DNA of 64,000 nt from Segetibacter aerophilus. Its GTDB lineage: Bacteria; Bacteroidota; Bacteroidia; Chitinophagales; Chitinophagaceae. The translations under genes were made by a program, and so were the position numbers. Positions 1 to 9,764 of the stretch are shown piece by piece. The notes beneath the pieces are model-generated. The model ran no database searches, was not told the origin of the DNA, and saw only the letters and a program-made list of their open reading frames with translations. The first letter of the stretch is position 1. The number at the start of each line of letters is the position of its first letter. Location: NCBI RefSeq assembly GCF_007991655.1, contig NZ_BJYT01000002.1:480690-544689 (forward strand), in the 5' to 3' direction.

Positions 1-1
1 C

Positions 2-397
2 CTAAAAGCAAGCATCACATACCAGGTAAAATTAGCCACAACAAAAAAAATGGATGAACTGGTGCAAAAGCTCGACGACGAGGCCACACAGAATTTCTTT
101 ATCTCCCGAGTAAGCCACAGCAAATTGCAAGAGTTCAAAAAGCAATTAAAAGTGCAGGCTGTAAAAGCTGCAAGGGACAAGGCAATCTATCTAGCCGATG
201 CCATCAATGAAAAGGCGGGTGAAGCCATTTCGATAAATGAACCTAATGAAATAAGCTCTTACCCCCAGCCGATGTATGCTAACAGGATGATGAAAGCAGA
301 AGCGGCCAGTGCAGCGGATGGTGAGCAAGCACCGAATATTGATTTTAAAAAGATAAAGCTTCAATTTGAAGTCAATGCAACTTTTGCACTGAAATAA
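2..397 (+). CDS. SIMPL (DUF541) domain protein, C-terminal part only
   Basis: This open frame enters from the left edge without a start, so about 131 C-terminal codons are visible. The pattern YQVKLATTKKMDELVQKLDD, followed by a long amphipathic stretch with KAARDKAIYLADAI, is typical of the C-terminal half of SIMPL/DUF541 proteins. In these the segment 'KAA..KA..LA..' precedes a final beta strand. The family is usually periplasmic or outer-membrane associated, with poorly defined roles in signalling and oxidative stress. An internal ATG at 50 would only give a truncated product and is not the start. The gene ends 90 bp before the HAD phosphatase on the same strand. Confidence 0.75.
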   Translation, partial: LKASITYQVKLATTKKMDELVQKLDDEATQNFFISRVSHSKLQEFKKQLKVQAVKAARDKAIYLADAINEKAGEAISINEPNEISSYPQPMYANRMMKAEAASAADGEQAPNIDFKKIKLQFEVNATFALK

Positions 398-462
398 TGT
401 GTTAGTAACACCGCCTTAGCTTCTTTTAATTCCCCTAGAATTATTATAAGAATTGCTAATAC

Positions 463-470
463 TATCTTTG
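463..470 (+). promoter_or_regulatory. Putative -7 element upstream of the HAD phosphatase
   Basis: TATCTTTG matches the Bacteroidota -7 consensus TAnnTTTG and lies 17 bp before the ATG at 488, so transcription would start only about 10 nt upstream of the gene. No clear TTG is present at the -33 position. Confidence 0.45.
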
Positions 471-487
471 CCGGCTTAAAATACCCG

Positions 488-1144
488 ATGAATTTAAATA
501 CAGTGATTTTTGATATGGATGGTTTGCTGATAGATAGCGAACCGTTGTGGACGCTTGCGGCGGCAGAAGTTTTCGAAACTTATGGAAAAAGGCTAACTCC
601 CGCAGATTTTGCATCAACTACGGGTTTGCGTACAAGCGAATTCGTTGCATGGTGGTTGCGTGACTATAAATTCGATGATACTGAGCTTGAAAAGGTAGCC
701 ACAAGAATTGTGGAACTGGTAACGAGGAAGATCAGGCTGGAAGGGAAAGCTATGCCGGGCATGCAATACATTTTCGACTTCTTTCAGAGCAGGGGATATA
801 AGGTAGGTCTCGCAACGTCTTCGCCTATGAGTGTTGCGGATACTATTATCGATATGCTTGGAATCGAAAAATATTTGGGAGCAAAAACCTCTGCTGAGAA
901 GCTCGAATATGGCAAGCCCCATCCGCAGGTGTATCTTGATTGTGCAAAGGCTTTACAATCTTCTCCACTTGAATGTATTTGTTTTGAGGACTCGGTCAAC
1001 GGTATGATTGCTGCAAAAGCAGCTAGAATGAAATGTGTGGTTGTTCCTACCTACTCGCAGCAGAAAGATGAAAAGTGGAGTATCGCTGATCTAAAAATTT
1101 CTTCATTGAAAAACTTCAGTGAGTTACATATAAACCTTCTTTAA
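488..1144 (+). CDS. HAD-family sugar-phosphate phosphatase (YniC/HxpB-like)
   Basis: This 218-aa cytoplasmic hydrolase has all four HAD motifs. Motif I is FDMDGLLIDSEP, with nucleophile Asp9 and acid/base Asp11. Motif II is the serine in LATSSP, motif III the lysine of YGKPHP, and motif IV CFEDS, which supplies the Mg2+ ligands. The helical cap between residues about 15 and 90 is the small C1 type seen in beta-phosphoglucomutase-like and 2-deoxyglucose-6-phosphatase proteins. Length and the LLIDSEPLW signature point to a hexitol or deoxyhexose phosphatase, but the substrate cannot be read from sequence. The ATG at 488 has a good -7 element just upstream and a strong bidirectional terminator follows the gene. 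Confidence 0.85.
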   Translation: MNLNTVIFDMDGLLIDSEPLWTLAAAEVFETYGKRLTPADFASTTGLRTSEFVAWWLRDYKFDDTELEKVATRIVELVTRKIRLEGKAMPGMQYIFDFFQSRGYKVGLATSSPMSVADTIIDMLGIEKYLGAKTSAEKLEYGKPHPQVYLDCAKALQSSPLECICFEDSVNGMIAAKAARMKCVVVPTYSQQKDEKWSIADLKISSLKNFSELHINLL

Positions 1145-1170
1145 AAATATATCGGTAAATCATTGAAAGT

Positions 1171-1197
1171 AAAAGGCCCTCTTTTTGAGGGCCTTTT
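1171..1197. terminator. Bidirectional intrinsic terminator
   Basis: A perfect 11-bp stem, AAAAGGCCCTC and GAGGGCCTTTT around a TTTTT loop, sits between two convergent genes. It carries A/T runs on both sides, so it can serve both strands. Confidence 0.9.
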
Positions 1198-1247
1198 GAT
1201 GTTCATAGGGATTATTAATTCAAGATCTCCAGTTAAGTAAACTAATA

Positions 1248-4200
1248 CTAATTATGCCTGATGATCATTTTCTCTTTAAAACTTCCTTCGGCGGCAACAA
1301 CATTTACAATGTAAAAACCAATGGGCGATTTAGTGAGATTGAAAGGTATTACCATTTGTTTGGCATCAACCAACACTGGCTTGCTTGCAACGTTTTTTCC
1401 GCTTGCATCTAAAATCCTGATGTCAACTTTTCCTGTAAAACCATTTAGTATGACATTGAAGTTGCCATTTGATGGATTAGGCGTTACACGAACTCTTTCA
1501 CTTGGTAGTTCAACACTCACTGATGGTTTAGCTGCTTCGTTTACCACCTTAACTGATACTTTAGCTGAAGCAGTACAGCCAGCAGCGTCTTTCACAGTAA
1601 CAACATATTCAGTTGAATTTTTAGGGCTAACGATGGCATTAGCGCGGTCATTTTCGCTTACAGACTCAGTGCCTTTCCATGTATACGTTACGTCGCCTGA
1701 ACCACCTGTTGCTACAGCACGTAGAGTAGTAGCTTCTTCTCCGTTAGAACGGTTTAATGTTTCGTTAGACGCCTCTGCTGTTACTGACAGATTGTATTCT
1801 TTTATTTCAAACTGAGTTGACACTTCGCAACCTACAGCGTCTTTTACAATTGTTGTATAAAGGCCGGGGGCAGCTTTTTTAAGGTTACTGCCGGTTGAAC
1901 CATTGCTCCAGTTATATGTGTAAGGTGCAACACCACCTGCAACTGTAAGGTTAATAGAACCGATTTTGATATCACAACCAGGTTGGGTAACGTTAGATGT
2001 TACTTCAAGCTTTGTTTCTGGTTCTTTTAGACTGATCTCGGTTTTCACCGCGCAACCTGCTGCATCTTTAATTGTAACAGTATATCTTCCCGCAGTCACA
2101 TCACCTAAATCCTGAGTTGTAGCTCCATTGCTCCACAAGTAAGTATAGATCCCTTTCCCACCTGTAACCTCTAAGTCTATCAATCCTGTTTTAGAGTCTT
2201 TACAAAGAATGTTGTATCCGTTTGTTTCAGCACTTCTTACACTTGCTTCCAATTTTGCGGGGTATGCCAGGGTAACCTCGCCAGAAGTAACCTCGCAACC
2301 TGTCTCTTTATCTTTTACTGTCAGTGTATATTTTCCTTCACCCACGTTCATCAAATTAGCGCCGGTTGAACCATTGCTCCATGTATAAGAAAGCTTACTA
2401 GTATTACCTGTTACTGTCGCTAATATGCTTCCAGTTCTATTGTTAAAACAACCAGGGTTTTTAGGTTCAAGCGCAATTTTTAAGTTACAGCCAGGTTGAG
2501 CAGACGTGGAAGTTGATTGTTCTCCGGTAGTATTTGTGTTACGTGACGCGGCGGTTAACATAAATCCGGCATCAATATTAAGGTTACTTACATTCCCAGA
2601 TAAAACGACTTCAACATAACCCTTTGCATCAATATCGCTGTCTATATTATTAGGACCTGCATGTATAGTTGTCGGAGACCAGTACTGCACGTACTCTTCT
2701 GTTGCAGGAAGTTTAAAAGTTAATTTGTACTTTCCTGGGCCTAAACGCTGGAAATCATAATATCCGTTCGTGTCTACAGAAGGGTGCTTCAAATCATCAT
2801 AAGGCGCAGTTTGTGTTTCTATTTTACTTCCGTCAGGCAATTCAAGAGTAACAGAAGCTCCGTTAATCCCTTTCTCTCCAGCATCCTGAATACCATTACC
2901 ATTATCATCCTTCCAAACAAAATTACCAATCCAGAGGTTACCACATAGAGCGAGGTCTAATGTAAGATTGTTATCTGCTCCGTCTCCATCGTAAGTCGGT
3001 TCGGTACCTGCTTTTAACGTAATTACATTAGAGTAAATCTCTTCACCCATTTCAGCAGTTACAGGTCGTACTGCATTGTTATCATTATCAACATTATTGT
3101 CAGGATCTAAAGTGGATGCTCTGAATAGACCATTTGAAAGATTTGGACTTCTTGAATAACCAGTTAATATGGTAATAGAGGTGTAATATTGACCTTCAGG
3201 TAAATTGCTGAATTCATAAAATCCCTTGTTATCAGTTTTAGTGGTAGCTACTTGCAAGCCGAAAGTTGGGTTGGTATTGATGTCACTATCTACTGCTACC
3301 CCATCTTTCACACGGTACAATTTTACATCTATACCTGGAATGCCATATTCTTTTTTATCCTTAACCCCGTTTCCGTTCCAGTCGTTCCATACGTAATTAC
3401 CTATTGAGAGGTTATCTGCTTTTGTAATGCAAATGCCGTCGAGAGCTACAAAGAACAGTCCTTTTTGGGGATCTTGGATAGAGAAAGTAACTGATTTGGT
3501 GTTTGAGGGAACGATATAACTACCACAGATCTGCGTCCAATCAAAAGTTACGCGGCCTTCGCCAATTTGTACTCCATTTGCATACACCCCTAAAATGTAA
3601 TTTGCTCCGTCTCCAAGGTTTTTTAACAGTGTTACGTTTGCACAAAAGTTATAAGTTGCTCCAGGCTTCACATCTATTGTGGTAAAATAAACCCTGTCAG
3701 TTTCTGTGTTGCTGGTATGAGCCGCAAGGAAAGAGTTACCTGAACGAGGTTGTATATTAAGATAACCTCCACCGCCAAGCTGACCCACATTTTGTACGAT
3801 TTGATAAGAGCCATTTCTTGGTAAACCCTCGTATAAGTCTGAATTTTTTCCGGACACATTTTCAAAACCCTCAAAAGTCATTGCACCAGGACAACTGCCC
3901 GGAGGTGTGGTCGTTGTAGTTTTAGGTTTGAAACCTGCATCAATAGTAAAGTTACTTGCGCTTACAAGCGTTACTTTAACCGATCCGTTTACAGGGTCAC
4001 TATCTTTTTCATCATTTGTTCCTGCGTTTGCGGGGCTTGAAGTATAATCAACCGGTGTAGTGAAAGTGATAGTATAAGTGCCTGGACCAAGATTTTTGAA
4101 ATCATAGTAGCCATCGTATTTGGCGACGTCAGCATTGTGGCTTGGATTATAATTAAGGGTTTTAGTAGTAGCGGTGCGACCGTCCTGGAAAGTAATGGTA

Positions 4201-5798
4201 ACAATAGCATCATTTATACCGCGTTCACCATCCTCCTGGATACCGTTGCCGTTTTTATCATTCCAAACGTAATCGCCAATAAAATAATTACCACACTGTG
4301 CAAGGTCAAAGGTAAGATTGCCGTTTGCGTCATCACCGTCGGTACTAGGTTCCTGTCCGGAAGTAAGAGTAATGGCATTGGTATACAAAACACCTTTACC
4401 TGCTTCGTTATCTCCGATAAGGTTCACTAAATTGTTATCCTCGTCTATATTGTTATCGGGGTCAGAACTTGTTGCCTGGGTTGAGGTATTAGGGCTTTGT
4501 GAAAATCCCAAAAGAACAGGCATAGAAGCTATGTACCTCCCCTCTGTAAGATTAGTAAAAAAGTATCTACCATTTGCATCAGAGGTAGTTGTTTTGATAG
4601 CTGCTCCATCAGGCTTATTATCACCGTTGTTATCTGGGTATAAACTGATAGTAGCGCCAGGGATGCCTGGCTCGTTAGCATCACGGTGACCATCCCCGTC
4701 AAAATCATTCCAAACCTGGTTGCCTAAAGTAAGGTTAGTTGCCACACGTTTTTTGCAAAATCCTGCATCAATACTGTTATTAGTTTGGGCAGATGTAAGG
4801 GTTACTGATACACTTCCGTTTATAGGGTCACTGTCTTTTTCTTCATTTTTCCCCTGGTTAGCAGGCGATGGACTAAAACCAGCAGGAGTAGAAAAGCTAA
4901 TGGTATATGTTCCGGCAGCAAGACCAGTAAATTGGTATTTACCTGATGCATTTGTGGTTGTAGTTGTTGAGAAACCATTTGCCCCTGCAATAGCTACAAT
5001 AACATTAGCCAGACCACTTTCATTTGCATCCTGAATACCATCTTGATTTATATCGTTCCAAACAAAATCACCGATAATTCCTTTGTTAGGTGATACGCAG
5101 CTTACAAGTGGTTCAGAGTCTTTACCTGTTTTGCTTGGGCTCGCATGTAATCCTGAAATTACTGGTATAACCGATCCTTCAAATGAAGATAGATTAGCAA
5201 CTGTAACCTCGTACCACACGTCAAAGTCCCATCCCGCGTATTTAGAATTGGTTATGGCGTAACTACCATTAGCATTGGGAGAATTTACTGTAAGAATGTT
5301 ATCATCATTTGAGTGCCAGTAGTTTTTGAAGTTTTCACTGATTGAAGTTTTTACTTTCAAAATTTCTCCTGCATTGCCTGCAAGCATTTCTCCGTCGTTA
5401 GAAGTAACGCCGGTAGTTCCATAATGATTAGGATATAAAGGATTATTACTGTTTAGACTAAAATAATCTATTTTAAATTCAAGCACTTTAGCTCCTGACC
5501 TACTTAACAAAGCCAATTGAAGCATGTCAGATGTAACAAGATGATTGAATTTGTGGTTGTCGCCAGGCCAGCCAACAACGCCAGTACCATAAGAGTTATC
5601 AACAAACGTTTTTGCTAGCGTTGTTCGGATAGTAACAGTTTTGTCTGCATTGTAAGTAACTGTTGAGTTTGCAAAAACAATCCCTGATTTGGTTGCGTCG
5701 GGACTTACAAAACAAAAATTAGTGGAGCTTTGGGCGAAGCCACTGATAAAACCCAGTTGCATTAATACCAAAAACAATAGCCTGGTAAAAATTTTCAT
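1248..5798 (-). CDS. Giant SdrD-B-like/SprB-repeat surface protein with T9SS C-terminal domain
   Basis: This is a 1516-aa secreted protein. A Sec signal peptide (residues 1-23, ending in GFAQ) is followed by an N-terminal domain to about residue 238. Five SdrD-B-like modules follow, opening near residues 240, 357, 509, 799 and 959, each with a W-N-D-x-x-x-D/N-G-x-x-D calcium-loop pattern (for example VWNDINQDGIQD). A carbohydrate-binding-like or jelly-roll segment lies at about 640-790. After it come SprB/PKD-like repeats (about 1105-1430, with TWSNGSTG and VKD..GC motifs). A T9SS type-A sorting domain from about 1439 carries VTPNPSNGNF and ends in KEKMIIRHN. Such proteins are exported by the PorSS and anchored at the surface for adhesion or gliding. 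No T9SS machinery lies in this window. It is paralogous to the next gene and shares the MKIFTR signal start. Confidence 0.88.
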   Translation of the reverse strand: MKIFTRLLFLVLMQLGFISGFAQSSTNFCFVSPDATKSGIVFANSTVTYNADKTVTIRTTLAKTFVDNSYGTGVVGWPGDNHKFNHLVTSDMLQLALLSRSGAKVLEFKIDYFSLNSNNPLYPNHYGTTGVTSNDGEMLAGNAGEILKVKTSISENFKNYWHSNDDNILTVNSPNANGSYAITNSKYAGWDFDVWYEVTVANLSSFEGSVIPVISGLHASPSKTGKDSEPLVSCVSPNKGIIGDFVWNDINQDGIQDANESGLANVIVAIAGANGFSTTTTTNASGKYQFTGLAAGTYTISFSTPAGFSPSPANQGKNEEKDSDPINGSVSVTLTSAQTNNSIDAGFCKKRVATNLTLGNQVWNDFDGDGHRDANEPGIPGATISLYPDNNGDNKPDGAAIKTTTSDANGRYFFTNLTEGRYIASMPVLLGFSQSPNTSTQATSSDPDNNIDEDNNLVNLIGDNEAGKGVLYTNAITLTSGQEPSTDGDDANGNLTFDLAQCGNYFIGDYVWNDKNGNGIQEDGERGINDAIVTITFQDGRTATTKTLNYNPSHNADVAKYDGYYDFKNLGPGTYTITFTTPVDYTSSPANAGTNDEKDSDPVNGSVKVTLVSASNFTIDAGFKPKTTTTTPPGSCPGAMTFEGFENVSGKNSDLYEGLPRNGSYQIVQNVGQLGGGGYLNIQPRSGNSFLAAHTSNTETDRVYFTTIDVKPGATYNFCANVTLLKNLGDGANYILGVYANGVQIGEGRVTFDWTQICGSYIVPSNTKSVTFSIQDPQKGLFFVALDGICITKADNLSIGNYVWNDWNGNGVKDKKEYGIPGIDVKLYRVKDGVAVDSDINTNPTFGLQVATTKTDNKGFYEFSNLPEGQYYTSITILTGYSRSPNLSNGLFRASTLDPDNNVDNDNNAVRPVTAEMGEEIYSNVITLKAGTEPTYDGDGADNNLTLDLALCGNLWIGNFVWKDDNGNGIQDAGEKGINGASVTLELPDGSKIETQTAPYDDLKHPSVDTNGYYDFQRLGPGKYKLTFKLPATEEYVQYWSPTTIHAGPNNIDSDIDAKGYVEVVLSGNVSNLNIDAGFMLTAASRNTNTTGEQSTSTSAQPGCNLKIALEPKNPGCFNNRTGSILATVTGNTSKLSYTWSNGSTGANLMNVGEGKYTLTVKDKETGCEVTSGEVTLAYPAKLEASVRSAETNGYNILCKDSKTGLIDLEVTGGKGIYTYLWSNGATTQDLGDVTAGRYTVTIKDAAGCAVKTEISLKEPETKLEVTSNVTQPGCDIKIGSINLTVAGGVAPYTYNWSNGSTGSNLKKAAPGLYTTIVKDAVGCEVSTQFEIKEYNLSVTAEASNETLNRSNGEEATTLRAVATGGSGDVTYTWKGTESVSENDRANAIVSPKNSTEYVVTVKDAAGCTASAKVSVKVVNEAAKPSVSVELPSERVRVTPNPSNGNFNVILNGFTGKVDIRILDASGKNVASKPVLVDAKQMVIPFNLTKSPIGFYIVNVVAAEGSFKEKMIIRHN

Positions 5799-6246
5799 AG
5801 TCTTGGAATTTTAAATAAAAAAAGATTTTCAGAAATAATTAGATCCGCAGGTTTATTAAAAACCGGTTTGCATTACGCAAAAATTTGGATAGGGGAGGAT
5901 TAATTGCAGCTTGCCGTAGTAATGGCTTTAGCGCAACGGTAATATGATGAATGCAAGATTGAATAGGTTGCAAACAGCCCCTTTCTTTCAGATTTTATTT
6001 GCTATCCGTTTATTATTCGTGACCGTATCAAGTTTTATTTGAATGACTACATGTTTTTAAAATTTTTACTTTTTGATTTGTGCCGGCTTTCTAACTATGT
6101 ACACCATTCTTACCTCGCATCATTCGTCAGCACATTCTTGTGTATCTGCGGGTTCAATTTTTCGAATCATTGACTTATAAGCAATTTATAAAACAAAGCT
6201 GCCCTCGTTTTTCAAGGGCAGCTTACTCTGATTTAAGGAGTTGATC
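5799..6246. other. 448-bp spacer between the two adhesin genes
   Basis: This spacer holds the terminator of the upstream adhesin gene near its right end. No convincing ORF, repeat copy or promoter was seen in the remainder. It must contain the leader of the 1516-aa adhesin. Confidence 0.5.
6190..6224 (-). terminator. Intrinsic terminator of the 732-aa adhesin gene
   Basis: A perfect 10-bp stem (AAGCTGCCCT and AGGGCAGCTT around a 9-nt loop) lies 22 bp past the stop codon. On the minus strand it is followed by a T-rich TTTGTTTTAT tract. Confidence 0.85.
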
Positions 6247-8445
6247 TTATTTAACCAGTATCATTTGCTGGTTGTAAACGTGGTAGTTAAAAAGTAACTG
6301 AACGTTATATTTTCCTGCATTTAATTTTCCGAAATCGGTAAATGTGATCGTATTTGCTCCATTCCTCAACGTTATGTTTTTGGTTGTAATTAAGTGGCCC
6401 AGGCCATCTGTGATTCTTACAATGCCTGCCCCGGATGCTGTAGCATCTACCTTCACTGTTACGTAGTCACTCGTTGGGTTAGGGAAAACAGAGATTGAGG
6501 TAGTTCCGACAGCATCTGTATTTACCATGTTGCTAATCCTGGCGCCAGCCATCACTAAACCAAAGTCTAGAGAAAGATTGCTGTTGTTATCAGAGCCATC
6601 GTTGATTGGCTCGTCACCTGCTGAAAGAGTGATGAAGTTGCTTCTAACTTCGCCGCTTACGGTTCTTACACCATTGTTGTCATTATTCTTATTGTCATCA
6701 GCATTTGCGTTGTTAATTGTTCCAAGTGTATACGTGCTACCGGTAGTTACACCAACAATGTATTTGCCTGCAGCAAGGTTACTGAATAGATAAGTACCTT
6801 CTTCATCAGTCATAACAGTTGAGAGAGCGGCTCCATCAGGTACGTTATTACCATCATCATCTGCATACAATTTTACAGTCAATCCACTTATTCCTGGTTC
6901 GCTTAATTCTTTTATACCGTTGCCGTTTAAATCACTAAACACCAGATTTCCTACGCTGAGATTTATGCAGGTTGCAACAGGTGGCGGAGTAAACTTCGTA
7001 AATCCTGCATCAATGGTAAAGTCACTTTGATTGGCTTCAAGAGTAACTAACACAGGCGCTCCGTTTACAGGATCACTATCCTTTGCATCATTAGAGCCAG
7101 CATTAGCGGGGCTTGCATTAAATCCCGCAGGAGTAGCAAAGGTTATTTTATAAGTACCCGGGCCGAGATTAGGAAAGTTGTAATAACCGTCATAATGCGG
7201 AGCATTTGAGTTATTTGCAGCGTTGTAAGTTCCGGTGTTAGTGGTGGAAGTTATTCCGTCAGGGAAAGTGATAGTAACCTCTACTCCGTTTAAACCTGGT
7301 TCACTAGCCTCCTGAATACCATTTCCATTTAGATCGTTCCGAACAAAATCACCGATATAACCATTACCACATTCTGCAAGATCGAAAGTGAGGTTGCCGT
7401 TACCGTCATCGCCATCTGTTGTAGGCTCATCGCCTGCAGAAAGGGTGATAGCATTTGTGTACAATATTCCACCCGGACCATTTGGTCCAATCAACCTTAC
7501 CAACTTGTTTACATCGTCAATATTCAAATCAGGAAACGGGCTGATCTCCTGGGTAGAAGAATTAGGGCTTTGCTGGTAACCCGGCAAAATAGGCATTGAA
7601 GCGATGTATCTGCCAGGAGCCAAGTCAGAAAAAAGATAGCGGCCCTGTGCATCAGATGTGGTAGTCTTAAAAGCAGCGCCATCGGGCAAGTTGTCTGAGT
7701 TGTTATCAGTATATAAACTGATAGCGGCACCGGCAATGGAAGGTTCGTTTAAATCCCTTTTGCCATCTCCGTCAAAGTCGTTCCATATCTGGTTGCCTAG
7801 TTTCAGGTTGGAAGTTGTAGCGCATGGGGTAGAAATCAATTTTATATCATCAATATATAAAGTGTTTTCAAAACTGCTACCGGGAAGATGACAGCCTATA
7901 AACCGATATCGGACAGAGGAGTTGAAAAACTCGCTGGGTACCTGAAGGCTCACATCACTCCATTGGTTGGTACCATAGGAGTTAATAAGTTCCGAGGCGG
8001 ATTTCTTCATGATAGGCGTCCAGGTCGAACCATTATCCTTCGATAGAAGCACGAATAAATAGAAGTAAGTATTGGCCGGATTAACGTTTAGATTAAATAT
8101 TTTAAAATTGAACGTGGCAGCTGTTGCGCATGGAAGGTTAACTATTGGACCTGTAGCCCTGTTAGTAGACTCGTCAGTAAGATTTGTAGTGGTGTTATTC
8201 TGCAATCGCAACGCAAAAGGACCGGAAAAGTGTTGCTTGTTATCGACCGCAATAACAGAACGCGCATCAGACGTATAGCCAATCCATTTTCCTATCGACT
8301 CATAAAAGCCGGTATTCATGGGCGTAGTATAAGTAGCATTAAACGCAGCTGGGAAAGTTTCAGTGCTAATAACAGTTTGTCCAAAAGAAGTAAGAAAAAC
8401 AGGGGTAAGAAGAAGCAATAACACACCACGTGTAAAAATTTTCAT
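6247..8445 (-). CDS. SdrD-B-like surface protein with T9SS C-terminal domain
   Basis: This 732-aa secreted protein is a shorter paralogue of the downstream 1516-aa gene. A Sec signal peptide (MKIFTRGVLLLLLTPVFLTS, cut near FGQ) precedes a jelly-roll-like N-terminal region to about residue 205. Three SdrD-B modules then begin near 220, 366 and 503, opening with IWNDFDGDGKRD, VRNDLNGNGIQE and VFSDLNGNGIKE. The usual W is replaced by R in the second and by F in the third. The C-terminal T9SS type-A domain starts near 655 with VFPNPTSDYV and ends QQMILVK. It lacks the SprB/PKD repeats of its neighbour. Module DNA resembles that of the neighbour closely enough to suggest tandem duplication or gene conversion. 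Likely role: calcium-stabilised adhesin. Confidence 0.88.
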   Translation of the reverse strand: MKIFTRGVLLLLLTPVFLTSFGQTVISTETFPAAFNATYTTPMNTGFYESIGKWIGYTSDARSVIAVDNKQHFSGPFALRLQNNTTTNLTDESTNRATGPIVNLPCATAATFNFKIFNLNVNPANTYFYLFVLLSKDNGSTWTPIMKKSASELINSYGTNQWSDVSLQVPSEFFNSSVRYRFIGCHLPGSSFENTLYIDDIKLISTPCATTSNLKLGNQIWNDFDGDGKRDLNEPSIAGAAISLYTDNNSDNLPDGAAFKTTTSDAQGRYLFSDLAPGRYIASMPILPGYQQSPNSSTQEISPFPDLNIDDVNKLVRLIGPNGPGGILYTNAITLSAGDEPTTDGDDGNGNLTFDLAECGNGYIGDFVRNDLNGNGIQEASEPGLNGVEVTITFPDGITSTTNTGTYNAANNSNAPHYDGYYNFPNLGPGTYKITFATPAGFNASPANAGSNDAKDSDPVNGAPVLVTLEANQSDFTIDAGFTKFTPPPVATCINLSVGNLVFSDLNGNGIKELSEPGISGLTVKLYADDDGNNVPDGAALSTVMTDEEGTYLFSNLAAGKYIVGVTTGSTYTLGTINNANADDNKNNDNNGVRTVSGEVRSNFITLSAGDEPINDGSDNNSNLSLDFGLVMAGARISNMVNTDAVGTTSISVFPNPTSDYVTVKVDATASGAGIVRITDGLGHLITTKNITLRNGANTITFTDFGKLNAGKYNVQLLFNYHVYNQQMILVK

Positions 8446-8661
8446 TGGGTAATTTTTTAAAGATGTAGATAAAAGTGTAGCTCCAGGTAAAAAGAGCTTG
8501 CTTTTCAGGGGATGGATTATTAGAAACTGAACGGATTAAATAGAAATAACGCTCTTCTATTTTTGACGGTAGAATCAAAAGTGGAATAAACTTTTAACAA
8601 AACAAGAAACATCTCAAATAATAGTAAAAAGATTTGGGGAGTGCTGGCCGCAAGAGGAAAT

Positions 8662-8722
8662 ACTGTCGAAGTGAGTGACACAACGATGGCGCTATGAAAT
8701 ACGAAAGCTGGGCAAGAAAAAT
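8662..8722 (+). repeat. Intergenic repeat copy A
   Basis: The core GAGTGACACAACGATG lies at 8673-8688, with a degenerate tail near 8702-8722 (AAAGCTGGGCAAGAAAAA). The copy sits between the fmt stop and the start of the 732-aa adhesin gene, with its tail pointing at the fmt 3' end. Confidence 0.75.
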
Positions 8723-8733
8723 ATTTCGTTTAC

Positions 8734-9705
8734 TTACTTTTCAAAACGATACCCTCGCAAAAACTCTGCAATTCCTATTCTTTTTTTGCCCTCAAGCTGA
8801 ACGTCCAGAGCGTGGATGTAACCGTCGACACAAGCAAACTTTAGAAAAGTCTTGCCGTCTGTTTCGTACTGGCCGGCAGTCATGTTAGTATTGACCTTTT
8901 CCTTGCCGCTTTGATAAATCTTCAAAATCTTTCCATTTAGGTGCGTGAGTGCGCCGGGGTAGGGGGACAAGCCTCTTACCAGGTTATACACCTCGTCACA
9001 GGTCTTATTCCAGTTAATCGTGCAAGTTTCCGTGTAAAGCTTTGGTGCATGTTTTAGTTCCCCGGTAAACTGCTCGAGCGCTTTTGATTGCGCCGTCTCC
9101 TGCAGCGAGCCGTCTTCAATTCCCTTCACTGTCTCTACCAGTAAATTTGCCCCGATTTCTTTCATTATATCGTGCAACTGGCCGGTGGTGTCATTCTCGC
9201 CTATCAGTATTTTTTCCTGCAACAAAAGATCTCCTGTATCAATCTCTTGCTGTAGTTTAAAAGTAGTTACGCCCGTTTGTTTTTCACCGTTGATAATGGC
9301 CCAATTAATGGGAGCGGCACCACGGTATTGCGGTAAAAGTGACGCATGAAGATTGATAGTGCCTAGAGGCGGCATTTTCCAAACAACTTCAGGTAGCATG
9401 CGAAAGGCAACCACAACCTGGAGGTCGGCGTTCAGGGCTTTTAATTCTGCAAGAAATTCCGGGTTCTTAAGTTTCAGTGGCTGAAGGATATGCAAACCTT
9501 TTTCAACTGCATATTTTTTTACCGCGCTTTCAGTCATTTTCATTCCTCTGCCTGCAGGTTTATCAGGTGCGGTGATTACTCCTACAATGTTAAATCCTGC
9601 TTCCACCAATGCATTTAGTGAGGCAACCGCAAACTCCGGTGTTCCCATAAAGACAATCTTTAAACCATTGCGTTCTGTTAGTGGAGAGGTATAATTTTCT
9701 GACAT
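8734..9705 (-). CDS. fmt: Methionyl-tRNA formyltransferase
   Basis: This 323-aa enzyme transfers a formyl group from 10-formyl-tetrahydrofolate to initiator Met-tRNA. The N-terminal formyltransferase fold begins with KIVFMGTPEFA, followed by TAPDKPAGRGMK and the hallmark HASLLPQYRGAAPINWAI near residue 120, which holds the catalytic His. The C-terminal OB-like domain covers the last 110 residues (LVRGLSPYPGA). The chosen ATG gives about 14 residues before the usual start region and there is no internal ATG closer to it. The gene sits 59 bp downstream of the NamZ-like gene on the same strand and may be co-transcribed with it. Confidence 0.95.
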   Translation of the reverse strand: MSENYTSPLTERNGLKIVFMGTPEFAVASLNALVEAGFNIVGVITAPDKPAGRGMKMTESAVKKYAVEKGLHILQPLKLKNPEFLAELKALNADLQVVVAFRMLPEVVWKMPPLGTINLHASLLPQYRGAAPINWAIINGEKQTGVTTFKLQQEIDTGDLLLQEKILIGENDTTGQLHDIMKEIGANLLVETVKGIEDGSLQETAQSKALEQFTGELKHAPKLYTETCTINWNKTCDEVYNLVRGLSPYPGALTHLNGKILKIYQSGKEKVNTNMTAGQYETDGKTFLKFACVDGYIHALDVQLEGKKRIGIAEFLRGYRFEK

Positions 9706-9764
9706 GCGTAAATGTAAAGAGATGAAGTTTTTTAAATTAGCTTGGTAAATTTTCTTTTAGGAAA

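Noticed and set aside
614..922. Leftward frame inside the HAD phosphatase gene
   Set aside because: Antisense shadow of a well-supported gene with no start region or motif.
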